Below, in pieces: positions 33,720 to 45,927 of a stretch of DNA of 64,000 nucleotides. A program made the translations under genes and the position numbers. The stretch's first letter is position 1, and each line of letters opens with the position of its first letter. The notes beneath the pieces were generated by a model. That model searched no databases, had not been told where the DNA came from, and saw only the letters and a list, made by a program, of their open reading frames with translations. Origin of the DNA: Budorcas taxicolor (lineage: Eukaryota > Chordata > Mammalia > Artiodactyla > Bovidae); the NCBI RefSeq assembly GCF_023091745.1, contig NC_068935.1:18025775-18089774 (forward strand), read 5' to 3'.

Positions 33720-34235
33720 TTATTTTCTTTTTTCTATTCATATTGATTTATATGGTTGTGACTATGTATTGTATCGTACCAAACTTATACCCTGATTTTG
33801 TTTTTCACATAACATTCTCACAAACATTTTGCATGTCATTTAAAATTTGTCATAGGTGTAATTCTTAACAGCTATATAGTACTCCATTCTATAAGGTGAT
33901 TATAGTTTACCTAATCATTTCCTGTTATTTTCTGTTATAAATGACTGCAAAAAAACTGCTTTGTGCATTAATCTCTATAATTTAGATTATTTTGTGTAGG
34001 TCATTTTCCTTGAAATGGAATTATCAGGTCAAGGGGAAGGAATGTTTTTAAGGCGCTTAATATGGCTTTTCAAAATCGTAGCACCCATTTAATTCCCACC
34101 AGCAGCGTTGAAGAAAGCCTGTTCCATCTCGTCCTTGCCAACAGATTTTCACTAAAGCAAAATCTTTGTGAAAATGGCATCTTAATGTATTCTTTGATTA
34201 TTAGAGTGCTTGGGGAAATTTTCAAAGAATTGTTT
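33720..34235 (-). mobile_element. Old L1-like fragment
   Basis: ACAGCTATATAGTACTCCATTC ... TTTCCTTGAAATGGAATTATC ... ATTCCCACCAGCAGCG follow the antisense order of an ancient L1 3' part; strongly diverged. Confidence 0.5.
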
Positions 34236-34620
34236 ATTAGCTGTCATATTTCTTCCTTGTCTCACTCGGCCATAAATACACCCTGGGCACTCGTTCCCCC
34301 TTTGCTTATGCAGTTTTCCCCTTTCATCCTTCACCCTCCTTTTCAAAATTCTACTCATCCTTTATAGCTTGATCCAGATCTGAAGTCATCTCCCTGTCCG
34401 TGCAGTCCTCCCTTCTTCCTCCCGTTTATTTGATCTCTCTGCCCCGAGGTCCTTCTCTTACAGCCTTTATTCCTTTCTGCCTCCTTCCGTAGTTCTCTGT
34501 GTATGGACTTTCTCCCCAGGGCAGGGACTGGGTCATGCTCTCCCTTTGGTTCCCAGAACCTACCAAGGAGCTTAGTATACAGAGGTCTGACTAGTCTATC
34601 AATGCTTTGTTGAAGGGTTC
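34236..34620 (+). mobile_element. L2 LINE 3' fragment
   Basis: CATCCTTTATAGCTTGATCC, TTGATCTCTCTGCCCCGAGG, CCAGGGCAGGGACTGGGTC, AGCTTAGTATACAGAGG. Confidence 0.6.
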
Positions 34621-34875
34621 CTGAGGTCTGCTGCTTGTGACTTCAATGACTACCCTCCCCCCCACAAGAACAAGCTAATAAAAATGCAGTATGGTAATTA
34701 CCTGTGATTGCAGAGCTCTTTGGGATCAGTGATAAGAATGCTTTCCTCATTACTTAAGATGAGCTGTATCCCTGAGTCCTATACATTCCTTTTTATTAAA
34801 CGTGGTTCCTCAAGGTTTCCAAGAGGTGGTAAATGACAATTTTAGCACACGTTAGGCTATTTCTTTCTTGCGTGT

Positions 34876-35092
34876 ATAGTGTAGTACTCCACTAGCCAAT
34901 AGAAGTTTGTATTTTGATGGAAATGTTTTATATTTGTACTCTCCAGTGCAGTAGCCCCTAGCCATGTGGGGATAGTGACATGTAGTTACTGCAAGCGAGG
35001 AACTGATATTTTTTCATTTTATTTAATTTTAAATAGTTGGAAATAGCCATAAATAGCCATGGGTAGTAGTGGCTACCATACTGGACAGTGCA
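34876..35092. mobile_element. Palindrome-like MER (DNA transposon) fragment
   Basis: CCACTAGCCAATAGAAG at the left and GTAGTGGCTACCATACTGG at the right frame an A/T-rich core (TTTTATTTAATTTTAAATAG). This is a common mammalian non-autonomous DNA element; exact family not assigned. Confidence 0.55.
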
Positions 35093-36717
35093 GGATCATA
35101 CAGAATATTGAAAGGTACAGTCCCCTTTTTTTGTATGGCTAAGAGAAGCTCAGTATTTATAATAATCTACAGTAATCTTGACATGGTGGCTGCTTGGAAT
35201 TTTGGGAAGGCAGCCCAGATCCTGGTAGAACTGTGGTGAGTGAAGAAGCTGTGAGTTTGGTTCTAAATGGAAAGTGCTTCTAGTGGGAACTCTTCGCTGG
35301 GCAAGGAGGGAGATGGTTGAGCAGAGGCCAAGCAGAGGCAAAGTACAGCAAGATGGACTATCCAGAGGAGACAGGTGGACTTGATATGGTCAGTAACAGG
35401 GAGCCATTAGCAATTCACGAGAAGAAGAGTGACGAGAGAGTGGTGTCGCAAGGTTGCCTCCTCCAGGGGCCTGCAAACTACTGGCAGGGGTAGGGAGTTA
35501 TTGATTGTCCTTTATTGGGTAGAGCTGGGCAGTAGTGATTCACCAACTCCATCAAAACCGAGCCCCATCAGAGAACACAAATGATTTATTTTTGCATTAG
35601 CTTCCAGTTATTCTGTGTCTTCCTGTGGCTCAGATCCACACCAGCTTTGAAGGCTTGGAGTTGGGAGGTGGGAGAGGCCACCTATGTGAGGGGAGACCAG
35701 CTGTTTGGTCACCACTAGTGAGTGCCCTTTGTGGGCCTGGTGCTTTGAAAGGTGTGTCTTGATTGCTTCTTGAACCTTCCAAGACAGCCTGGCAGCCCAT
35801 CCATTCTGTTCCCACTGGTCCACTTCCTTGAAGGACCAGTGAAAATTTTCTCATTTCCTTCATTAGGAGATTTTTAGTCTCATTGCTTTCTCCCTACCCA
35901 ACTTTTCAATTAGGCTGAACATTTCTACTTCTTCCTTCTATCTGCTCCTTACTGCCCCCACTGTGTTCCTTATTACATTGCTTATATTTTTATAACCCTG
36001 TCCTGACTTTGGCACATGGGCTTAATAATTGGCTGTCACTGTTCTCAAGATCAACCTCCTTTAAGTGAAATGACGAGGCATGTCCCCTTTATAAAATACT
36101 CAGGGAAATGGAACCATGTCATGGTCTCCCTCGATCTAGGTCCCTAGCGATTTAAGACCTCAGAGCTGTAACTGCAACTCTGTTAGTTCTGTTAGAATGT
36201 GAGTTCCCACAGCCTTTATCTGTATTGTAAGGAGTTGTGTACAGTTACTTCATGATGACACAATACAGGGTAATATAATAAAAAAAAGAGAGAGAAAGAA
36301 CAGAAAAAAGCCTTCACTTCCTTCTGGTGGTTTTTGCTTTCTCTTGTTTCACTGAACCTCCCTCCACACTCCTCTGAAGTTACCTACTGCTTGGGCTCAT
36401 AACCACATTGCCTCTGATGTGCCTCCAAACTGATCTTTGCTACTGCTAAATGTCATCCTTTTCTTTTTTTTCTTCTTCTTGGATCCATATGGTAAAGTTT
36501 GACCCTTGGGATAAAATACCAAGGTGAGCAGCAGATTAAATGGGAAATCCTTCCATGAAACAAAATTCATTTAATAGTATTACCTTGTATGACAGATGGT
36601 AGCTAGACTTATCCTGCTGATCATTTTGTGATGTATCAAAATACTGGATCACTATATTGTCAGTTGAAACTAGCATAATATTGTAAGTCAATTGTACTTT
36701 AATTTTAAAAATGTAGG
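35093..36717. other. Unidentified intronic sequence
   Basis: A purine tract (AAAAAAGAGAGAGAAAG near 36282) and otherwise no recognised element or exon. Confidence 0.35.
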
Positions 36718-37729
36718 ATTCAGTTCAGTCGCTCAGTCATGTCCGACTCTTTGTGACCCCATGAACCGCAGCACCCCAAGGCCTCCCTGCCCATCACCAA
36801 CTCCCGGAGTTCACTCAGACTCACGTCCATCAAGTCAGTGATGCCATTCAGCCATGTCATCCTCTGTCGTCCCCTTCTCCTGCCCTCAATTTTTCCCAGC
36901 ATCAGGGTCTTTTCAAATGAGTCAGCTCTCCACATCAGGTGGCTAAAGTATTAGAGTTTCAGCTTCAACATCAGTCCTTCCAATGAACACCCAGGACTGA
37001 TCTCCTTTAGGATGGATTGGTTGGATCTCCTTGCAGTCCAAGGGACTCTCAAGAGTCTTCAACACCACAATTCAAAAGCATCAATTCTTCAGCGCTCAGC
37101 TTTCTCACATCCATACATGACCACTGGAAAAACCATACCCTTGACTAGACAAATGGACCTTTGTTGACAAAGTGATGTCTCTGCTTTTTAATATGCTATC
37201 TAGGTTGGTCATAACTTTCCTCCCAAGAAGTAAGCGTCTTTTAATTTCATGGGTGCAGTCACCATCTGCAGTGATTTTGGAGTCCAGAAAAATAAAGTCA
37301 GCTACTATTTCCACTGTTTCCCCATCTATTTCCCATGAAGTGATGGGACCGGATGCCATGATCTTCGTTTTCTGAATGTTGAGCTTTAAGCCAACTTTTT
37401 CACTCTCCTCTTTCACTTTCATCAAGAGGCTTTTTAGTTCCTCTTCACTTTCTGCCATAAGGGTGGTGTCATCTGCATATCTGAGGTTATTGATATTTCT
37501 CCCAGCAATCTTGATTCCAGCTTGTGCTTCCTCCAGCCCAGCGTTTCTCATGATGTACTCTGCATATAAGTTAAATAAGCAGGGTGACAGTATACAGCCT
37601 TGACATACTCCTTTTCCTATTTGGAACCAGTCTATTGTTCCATGTTCAGTTCTAACTGTTGCTTCCTGACCTGCATATAGGTTTCTCAAGAGGCAGGTCA
37701 GGTGGTCTGGTATTCCCATCTCTTTCAGA
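36718..37729 (-). mobile_element. BovB LINE, 3' 1.0 kb
   Basis: Begins at the 3' end (TTCAGTTCAGTCGCTCAGTC) and runs back through the YADD reverse-transcriptase motif to CCCATCTCTTTCAGAAT. An uninterrupted 204-codon frame (37105-37719, minus) keeps the RT region; the C-terminal part is frameshifted. Confidence 0.93.
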
Positions 37730-38494
37730 ATGGATTACCTTGTAAATAAGTAATAAACATGAACAGCTTCTATTCCCTCATCCCTGTTAGCCATGTAGCC
37801 TGAATGGGAAAGTTGATGTTTTGATTTTACTCGAAGGAAACTATCAAAATCAGACACACCCCTGATTGTACAGAAGTCCCCAAAAGATTTGTTGCAAATT
37901 GATATCTAATAAACCAATTTGGTTGTCCAGTTACTTGATTCTGTTTTGGTGAGTATCACTGATTTTCAACAGTTAGAGGTAGGTGAGGGCTATAAGGGTC
38001 TCTCCCTATAACCAGGATATTACAGTGGAAGCAATTCAGATCAAATTCTACCACACAAACATTTTATTAATCATCAGGCAGAAAACAGTCAGACAGCCTG
38101 ATCTGTATGCCCAGAGACATTCCATCTCCTGTTGCCAACCACTGTTTTGTGAGAAAGTTTCCCTGGAGATAGATGTAACAGTATTCTAGCTATAGGATTC
38201 ACCTTACTTTTCTAAAGGGCACATTCGAAACCTCCATTTAAATGTCTATACATAAGATTTGTTGGGACTCCTGAACCTAGTGTGTCATTCCCAAGAGGTG
38301 AAGGTCATTGGGCTGGCCAACTCTTACGTTCAAGGTTTGCAAGGGTGGGAGTGCCTAAATACTTCTAAATGGTCCACTCATCTTGAGCACCAAGAAGTTC
38401 CAGTGAAATATGTTTCTAATGTCCATTGCTCTAATTAACAAACCATTTGAAGGATTTCATAGAAGCATTTGAGTATAGCTTTTTATCCATTAAA
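37730..38494. other. Unidentified intronic sequence
   Basis: Nothing recognised. Confidence 0.35.
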
Positions 38495-39605
38495 AAAAAT
38501 TAAGGTATAGTTTATATACAGTAAAATTCACCCTTTTTAGGATAGGGTTTTGCAAGTTTTGACCAGTATATGCCATAAGCAAGGTAGAGAATGCCTTCAT
38601 CACCCCCTCCCCAATTTCCCTATGACTTGCTTGAGGGATTAAAGAAAGCTTTATTGAGATATCATTTATGTACCATACTGTTCACCCACTTAAAGTGTAC
38701 AGTTAATGATTTTTGATATATTACAGTATTTTTATATTGTGGTAAATATATATATAATGAAATTTGCCATTGTAACCATTTTGAAGTGCATAGTTCAGTG
38801 GCACTAATTATGTTCACAACGTTCTGCCACCATCACCACTATTTACAAAACCTTTTCATCGTTTCAAATATAAACTCCTTACCATTAAGCATTAAACAGT
38901 AAGTCCCTATTTTCCCCTCCCCCAGCCCCTGGGAACCACTGTTCTATTATCTGTCTCTGTGAACATGCCTATCTTGCTACCTCATATAAGTGGAGTCATA
39001 TAATGTTTGTCCTTTTGTGTCTGGCTTATTTCACTTTGCACAGTGTTTTTAAGGGTCATGCATAATGTAACGTGTTATTCCTTTTTAAGGTTGAATGATA
39101 CTCTGTTTTATAGATATACCACATTTTGTTTATTCATCTGTGGATACGTGGATTATTTCCCTTTGACTATTGTGAATAATGCTGTAATGAACATTGACTT
39201 GCAAGTATCTGTTCAGTCTCTTTTTTTAAATTCTTTGGGGTATGTACCTAGGAGTGAAATTGCTGGATCACATGGTTATTCTATGTTTAGCTTTTTGAGG
39301 AACTGTAGAACTCTGTTCAACAGCAGCTGAACTATTTTGCATTCCTACCAGTGATGTACCAAGGTCCCAATTTTTCCACCTTTTTGCTATCACTTATTTT
39401 ATAATTTAAAAATTATGGCCATCCTAGTAGGTGTGAAGTGGTATCTCATTGTGGTTTTGTGTTGTATTTCCCTAATAACAAATAATGTGCTCATTGGCCA
39501 TTTAATGTCTTTGGAGAAATACCTGTTCAAGTTCTTTGCCTACTTTTAAAAACTGGATAGTTTGTCTTTTCCTTGCTGAGTTCTTGATTGTGGGCTTTAA
39601 TTAAA
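38495..39605 (-). mobile_element. Old L1 3' end, antisense
   Basis: AAGCTTTATTGAGATATCAT, CACTTAAAGTGTACAGTTAA, CCCCTGGGAACCACTGTTC, GTGTGAAGTGGTATCTCATTG are antisense L1M 3' UTR and ORF2 C-terminal landmarks. A second related start at 38495 suggests two overlapping L1 tails. Confidence 0.85.
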
Positions 39606-39655
39606 GATCTCAGTTTCGAACTGAACAACATTCATTGATTTGCACTCCAGGTAAG

Positions 39656-40292
39656 TCATGGGAAATAGATGGGGAAACAGTGGAAACATTGTCAGACTTT
39701 ATTTTTTTGGGCTCCAAAATCACTGCAGATGGTGACTGCAGCCATGAAATTAAAACACACTTACTCCTTGGAAGAAAAGTTATGACCAACCTAGATAGTA
39801 TATTCCAAAGCAGAGACATTACTTTGCCAACAAAGGCCTGTCTAGTCAAGGGTATGGTTTTTCCAGTGGTCATGTATGGATGTGAGAGTTGGACTGTGAA
39901 GAAAGCTGAGTGCCGAAGAATTGATACTTTTGAACTGTGGTGTTGGAGAAGACTCTTGAGAGTCCCTTGGACTGCAAGGAGATCCAACCAGTCCATTCTG
40001 AAGGAGACCAGCCCTGGGATTTCTTTGGAAGGAATGATGCTAAAGCTGAAACTCCAGTCCTTTGGCCACCTCATGCGAAGAGTTGACTCATTGGAAGACT
40101 CTGATGCTGGGAGGGATTGGGGGCAGGAGGAGAAGGGGACGACCGAGGATGAGATGGCTGGATGGCATCACCGCCTCGATGGACGTGAGTCTGAGTGAAC
40201 TCCGGGAGTTGGTGATGGACAGGGAGGCCTGGCGTGCTGTGATTCATGGGGTCGCAAAGAGTCGGACATGACTGAGTGACTGAACTGAACTG
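39656..40292 (+). mobile_element. BovB LINE, 3' 0.64 kb
   Basis: Starts within ORF2 at ATGGGAAATAGATGGGGAAA and ends at GAGTGACTGAACTGAACTGA. An open frame runs from 39635 to 40198, then shifts. Confidence 0.93.
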
Positions 40293-40411
40293 AAGTTATG
40301 GTAGCTCTGGAGGAGAGAGCGGACAGAATAGCTCTCTGTTTCTGGTACCCAACAGCAGTTATCAACCTTGTTGTCCCATATGCCACCCATTATCCCTTCT
40401 TCAAAATAGCC
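40293..40411. repeat. Left arm of an unidentified inverted repeat
   Basis: The reverse complement recurs at 41984-42117 with roughly 80-85 % similarity by eye, including a 30-bp perfect block (40334-40363 versus 42047-42076). The left arm begins exactly where the BovB ends. Family unknown to me. Confidence 0.85.
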
Positions 40412-41439
40412 GTGAATTGTAGTTAATCACCCCTTGAATGTGTATTCTCAGTTAGGGTTTTTCAGATGTTAACAGTGAGGTACTGGTTAAACACGTAAAG
40501 TCCTGATTTATAGCATTTGCCAATTTGCATGGTCCTTTTCAAGTTACCAATCTGCCCTCACTAAACTAACAGGGAAAGATGCACAGAATCAACTCTTGCT
40601 AGCTAGTGGTACTGGGTTTCTAGCATAGCACTAAATGTTAATTAACTGTCCTACAGTGTAGACAACTAATAAACACACATATTATAGTGTCTATGCTGAA
40701 AGTATTTTAAATTAAATTGGAGACATTATAACTGAAATTAAATGAAAATGATTTTCAATTACAACTCTTTCAGAATAGCTACTGTTTGCTGAGCACATCA
40801 TATGCTTGACATGTTCCAAGTGTTTGGTACAGAATCATCAGTCAACAGAGGAGGAAGCTTAAAACAAGTTTGGAGTAGCCTGAGACTTGAATCTGGACTC
40901 CAGAGCCACTGTGTTTGACCTCTGTGTACACTGCCTTCTGTCACATTCATGGGATGTACATACTGAGTGCTGACTTCCATAAACAGAATGAATGGCTTTC
41001 TTGTAAGAGACCCTTCTGTGGTACTCTTTCCCTTCTAGCCACTCCAGAACCTACAAATTAGAGATGCATACCAATGTCATGTTGGTACTACCTACCAATG
41101 AACTGCAGAGGGTTAAAGATATCTTTTTCCTGATTGAAAAAAAAAAAAAAAAGCCCCAAACAGAAAAACAGGCCCATGTTTTGTAAGAAAAATGGCAAAA
41201 AAGAAAGTGAAAATCCTCCATAATCTTATCTACCAGAGATAATCATTGACGGCTTGTATTTAATCTTTCAGATCTTTTATCTTTTTTTTTTTTTTAAACA
41301 AAACTGGGTTGATTCCTTACAATCTGAAACTGTCCTCACTGGGCAGTAGAATTAGATGCCAGTGCATGTAGCGTGACTTCATTCCTTTTAATTGCTGTAT
41401 AGTGTCTATGATGAGAAAGAAGCATAAGGGATTTTGAAG
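40412..41439. other. Intronic sequence with a MIR fragment
   Basis: 40774-40940 is antisense MIR-like (TACTGTTTGCTGAGCAC ... GACTTGAATCTGGACTCC). The rest is unidentified and A/T rich, with A and T runs near 41139 and 41282. Confidence 0.45.
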
Positions 41440-41983
41440 GGCTAATTTTCTCTTTAATTAGTTTGCATTGCAGTATAGTTGCTTTACAGTGCTGTGTTAG
41501 CTTCTACTGCATAGCAAAATGAATCAGCCATACGTATACGTATGTTTGTCGTTTAGTCGCTAAGTCGTGTCTGACTCTTCTGCGATCACGTGGACTGTAG
41601 CCCGACAGGCTCCTCTGTCCATGGGATTTCCCAGGCAAGAATACTGCAATGGATTGCCATTTCCTTCTCCAACATATACATATATCCGCTCCCTGTATCT
41701 GCTTCCCTTTGGACTTGCCTCCCTTTTATGTCACCACAGTACATTAAGTAGAGTTTCCCTGTCCTACACACATGTCCCCATCCGTTGTCTGTTTTACACA
41801 TAGTATCAATAGAGTATATGTGTCAATCCCAATCTCTCAATCCCTCTTTCCCCTTGTTATCCATACTTTTGTTCTCTGTGTCTGTGTCTCTATTTCTGTT
41901 TTGCATATAAGGCCATCTATAACATTTTTCTAGATTCCACATATATATGGGTTAGTATTCGATATTTGGTTTTCTGACTGAAG
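41440..41983 (-). mobile_element. L1-type 3' UTR, antisense, split by a SINE
   Basis: GCAGTATAGTTGCTTTACAG, TGTGTTAGCTTCTACTGC and, beyond the SINE, TTGTTATCCATACTTTTGTTC and TAGATTCCACATATATATGG are in the usual order of this artiodactyl L1 tail. Confidence 0.7.
41545..41671 (-). mobile_element. Bov-tA SINE, truncated
   Basis: GTCGTTTAGTCGCTAAGTCG to CCATTTCCTTCTCCAAC, nested in the L1 tail. Confidence 0.88.
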
Positions 41984-42117
41984 GGCTATTTTGAAGAAGG
42001 GATAATAGGTGACTCATGGGATAATAGGTGATTCATGGGACGAAAAGATAACTGCTGTTGGGTACCAGAAACAGAGTGTGTTTCTGCCTGCTCCCTCCTC
42101 CAGAGCTACCACAACTT
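41984..42117. repeat. Right arm of the unidentified inverted repeat
   Basis: Inverted partner of 40293-40411. It carries an extra 19-bp tandem duplication (41999-42017 and 42018-42036, one mismatch) that accounts for its greater length. Confidence 0.85.
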
Positions 42118-42514
42118 ACCCAGAGTGATAAGATGCAACTCAATTAATGTTACTAAGAGTTCCAGGAAAACTCTACAATAAACGAAGCTGCTCAGGGATA
42201 ATTGTGAGATAAGACTAAATATCAAAATCTTTCACAAGTCTTTAGGATTTTGCAGCTCTGATCTTTGAAACCCCATTTGGAATCTCTTCAACTCCAGTAG
42301 GATTTAGTCTGAGTTTGAGAAACCTGTTTTCAAAGCAAGGCAACCTTTTAATTTCTCATCATCTCTTGCTCATTTTACAAATGGCCACCATCAGATTTTT
42401 TGTTGTTCTGACCTGTTGGGTCTCTTATTCTCCATGGTTGTCAGTGTTTTTGTGTTGTCTTTGGTCTAGGCACTTGTCACTAGCAAAGCTATTGACTTTA
42501 GCAGGTGTGGCATT

Positions 42515-42546
<32 letters not shown>

Positions 42547-42961
42547 GCATCTGGGAATTGATGGGAGGAAATAAGGTTATGGAGGGGAAGGTTTAGCCTG
42601 AAAGTGGTTAAAGTGTCTGACAGCCATTATGAAGTGGCTGTCAGAATGCTTTACTCTCCAGTGTGGGAATTAAATAATCCCAGAGTGATAAGCTCTCAAT
42701 TGCCATCTGTCGGTTTGTGATGCTGCTCGCTTGTTCTACTTAACACTGAACGCTGACCTCACATGCTACTTGGAGAAACTTGGAGGAAGATAAGATGCTC
42801 ATATGGTGTAAAGCAAGCTGACTGAAGGACTATCAAGAGAGATGGGCTAAAGGCCAGTGGTATCCATTTATCAGGATTTGTCTAATATTTTCTTCTCCTT
42901 TCCTGTCTATCTCAGGGAGCTGACAGCACAGTGTTTTTGCCTTTTATTTATTTATTTTTTT
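42118..42961. other. Unidentified intronic sequence with a T28 run
   Basis: Poly-T at 42519-42546. The flanks were not recognised, so it may be the tail of an unassigned antisense retroelement. Confidence 0.4.
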
Positions 42962-43163
42962 GTTAGTTGCTCAGTCATGTCCAACTCTTTGCAACCCATG
43001 GACTATAGCCCTCCAGACTCCACCATCCATGGGATTTTCCAGGCAAGAATACTGGAATGGTTTGCCATTTCCTTCTCCAGGGGATCTTCCCTACTCAGGG
43101 ATTGAATCCTGAGTCTCCTGCATTGCAAGTGGCTCTTTACCATCTGAGCCACCAGGGAAGCCT
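42962..43163 (-). mobile_element. Bov-tA SINE
   Basis: GTTAGTTGCTCAGTCATGTCC to CCACCAGGGAAGCC, preceded by a T-rich tail. Confidence 0.92.
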
Positions 43164-43655
43164 AATTAAAGTACTAAAGTTTTTCCTCTTTAAAACAAAC
43201 TTGGATTCTTTTTACCAGTTTAAAAAGGTCAGTTTAGTAGGCAGCTGAGGGCTAAAGCCTATGTTGAGGTCAGATGCTATCTTTTTTCTTAATTATGAAG
43301 GTTAAAATATGGGTCTTGGAAGCTCATGAATGGACATATTATTGACTTTCAAATTACATGCAAAGCCTAAGACTTGGGCATATATATTTTACTGTGCTTT
43401 TGGATCCATATCACCTTCAAAGGCAAACCACTCCTGCCCGCTGTGCTGGGATGGGAGGAGGCAGTAGCCATGAACTGTGCTGGAGACTTTGCCTCCCTGC
43501 CTTAGGCTGACTGGACTGGGAGTGGCCACCTGTCCCCCAAACAGCCAGTGGGTCACCTGGGATGCAGTATGAGCTTGATAAGATGAGCTGGGCCATTCAG
43601 TTTCCTCTCCTAGGAAATTAGAATTGGGAAGCTGAGAGACTAAATAAGACAGTTT
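43164..43655. other. Unidentified intronic sequence
   Basis: No repeat or exon was recognised. Confidence 0.35.
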
Positions 43656-43666
43656 GCAGCTGGGAC

Positions 43667-43925
43667 CGGAGAAGGCAATGGCACCCCACTCCAGTACATG
43701 GGCGGAGGAGCCTGGTGGGCTGCAGTCCATGGGGTCGCTATGAGTCGGACACTACTGAGTGACTTCACTTTCACTTTTCACTTTCATGCATTGGCGAAGG
43801 AAATGGCAACCCACTCCAGTGTTCTTGCCTGGAGAATCCCAGGGACGGTGGAGCCTGGTGGGCTGCCGTCTATGGGGTTGCACAGAGTCGGACACAACTG
43901 AAGCGACTTAGCAGCAGCAGCAGCA
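43667..43925 (+). mobile_element. Bov-A2 dimeric SINE with target-site duplication
   Basis: Left and right BovA monomers with CAG tail. GCAGCTGGGAC flanks it at 43656-43666 and 43926-43936. The left monomer has a short internal deletion (CAGTACATGGGCGG). Near-consensus, so young. Confidence 0.95.
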
Positions 43926-43936
43926 GCAGCTGGGAC

Positions 43937-44254
43937 AGGAGCCAAAAAATGACAGGGAGGGGAGCAGGCATGTCAGGCCAAGTCCAAGCTGGTGCTATGA
44001 GGAGAGAGAAGCCATGAGGAAACAGTAAGAGGAGGAGAGATGCCCTGAGAGACAGGGTAGCTGTTCCTCGTAACCACCTTGGACCTAGAACCGCCTTCCA
44101 GATCCCCTAAGGCCAAGCATTATCCCACACAGATTCTCATGGAATACCTGTTTTCTTCCCATAAACCTCTCTTTTTGTTGAGTCAACTTGAGTAGGACTG
44201 TTTTCTTTCAGTAAAAATGGTCAGACCAACACTTGCCTTTCCATGTCTTGATAA
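43937..44254. other. Unidentified; possibly an old LTR end
   Basis: CCCATAAACCTCTCTTTTTG near 44159 resembles the 3' part of a mammalian LTR, but this is too weak to assign. Confidence 0.25.
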
Positions 44255-44946
44255 TAGCGAGAAAAATATATATAAGTGTTAGTGAAGGTGTAGAGAAATT
44301 GGAACACTTGTACACTGTTGATAGGAATGCAAAATGGTGCACTCCTATGGAAAACAATATGGAGATTCCTCAAAAATAGAACTACCATATGAGCCAGCAA
44401 TTACTTACCACTTCTGAGTGTTTAGCTGAAAGAACTGAAATCAGGCTTTTGAAAAGATACCTAGCCAACCAGTGTTCTTAAAGCACTATTCAGAGTAGCC
44501 AAGATATAGAACCGACCCAAATGCCATGCAACGATGGATGAATGGATAAAGAAAATATAAAAATGCACAGTGGAACTATTCAGTCTTAAGAAGGAGGAAA
44601 TCCTGTCATATGCCATGATACATGGGTGAACCTTGAGGATATTATGGTTAGTGGAGTAAGCCAGTCAAAGAAGGACAAATACTGCATGATTCCACTTACA
44701 TGAGGTATTTAACTAGTCGACTTCATAGAATTAGAGTAGAATGGTGGTTACTTGAAGCTGGGAGGGAAGGGTTACCAGGGCCTGGGAGATTGCTAATCAG
44801 TGAGCATGAAGGTTCAGTTATACAAGATGAACAAGTTCTAGAGCTCTGCTGTATGACATTGCGCTATAATTGACAATACTCTATTGCACATTTAAAATTT
44901 GTTAGGGGAATAGATCGCATGTTAAATGTTCTTACCACAATAAAAT
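44255..44946 (+). mobile_element. Old L1 3' end, sense
   Basis: GTGTAGAGAAATTGGAACAC, GTACACTGTTGATAGGAATG, ATATGGAGATTCCTCAAAAA, TATTCAGAGTAGCCAAGATA, and a terminal ACAATAAAAT. Confidence 0.9.
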
Positions 44947-45714
44947 AGACCAGATCTAGGCCCACAATTGTAAATTTGGGGCTGAATCAACAACAGTTGG
45001 TTAGCATTTAGGCTTTTAGGGTTAACAGGAACTGCTGAAGACTCTTCTGGGTATTATGAGGAACAGTGGAAAAAAACAGATACCTGATTATTTCTTTCAG
45101 GCTCAGTGCTGACGTTATGGGTTTTAAATCTGTGTTCCTGGCAAACAGTGAAAATGAAAAAAGGCAGGGATTCTGACTGTTCATTTATCACCTCACATCT
45201 CTCAACCAACAGGGGGCCTTCTTTATCCTATTTAACCTCTCAGTAGAATATTTGCCTTTCGTTTATTCCTCTTTCCAGTCAACTCTTGATTATTCATGTA
45301 ATAGAGGAAAACATTAATGTGAGTCAGAGAAGACCGCCCCACCTTGGCCTCTCTTCTCTGCCACAGCAGCGCAGAGTTCCAGAAATGGAAACCAACCATC
45401 AGGAGAGGTAAGGAGGCTGAGCAAGTTGGGGCAGGGCCAAGCAAATTAACATTGTTTCTCTTCCCACTTCTATACCTTCCTTCTAAATGGTCTCTGTTGA
45501 GTTCCTTTTCTGGTGCCAGGAGGAGATTGCTGGAAAGGCAATGCCATCTGCTTGGATTAAAGTAAAAATATGGGATTTTTAAAAACTAAAGTATAGCTGG
45601 GGGCACACTGACTGGGATGCTGTTTTCTTCTCTTGTGTCCATTTTGCCCTCAGTCACTGTCTCACATCAGATCACCCAGCCAATTCTGATTGGCAACTGG
45701 TATTCTCAGTTCAG
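44947..45714. other. Unidentified intronic sequence
   Basis: No repeat or exon was recognised. Confidence 0.35.
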
Positions 45715-45885
45715 GGCTTCACTGGTGGCTCAGCTGGTAAAGAATGTGCCGCAGTGCGGGAGACCTGGGTTCAATCCCTGGGTTGGGAAGATCCCCTGGA
45801 GAAGGGAATGGCTACCCACTCCAGAATTCTGGTCTGGAGAATTCTATCAAGTCCATGGGGTCACAGAGAGTTGGACATGACTGAG
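45715..45885 (+). mobile_element. Bov-tA SINE
   Basis: GGCTTCACTGGTGGCTCAGC to GAGTTGGACATGACTGAG; internal deletion in the 3' half. Confidence 0.9.
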
Positions 45886-45927
45886 CTCAGGGGTGGGGAC
45901 TCAGCTGGCTAGAATTCCCACAGTGGA

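Noticed and set aside
42519..42546. Poly-T run as a terminator
   Set aside because: Long T runs here are retroelement tails or slippage products; a Pol II intron gives no reason to call terminators.
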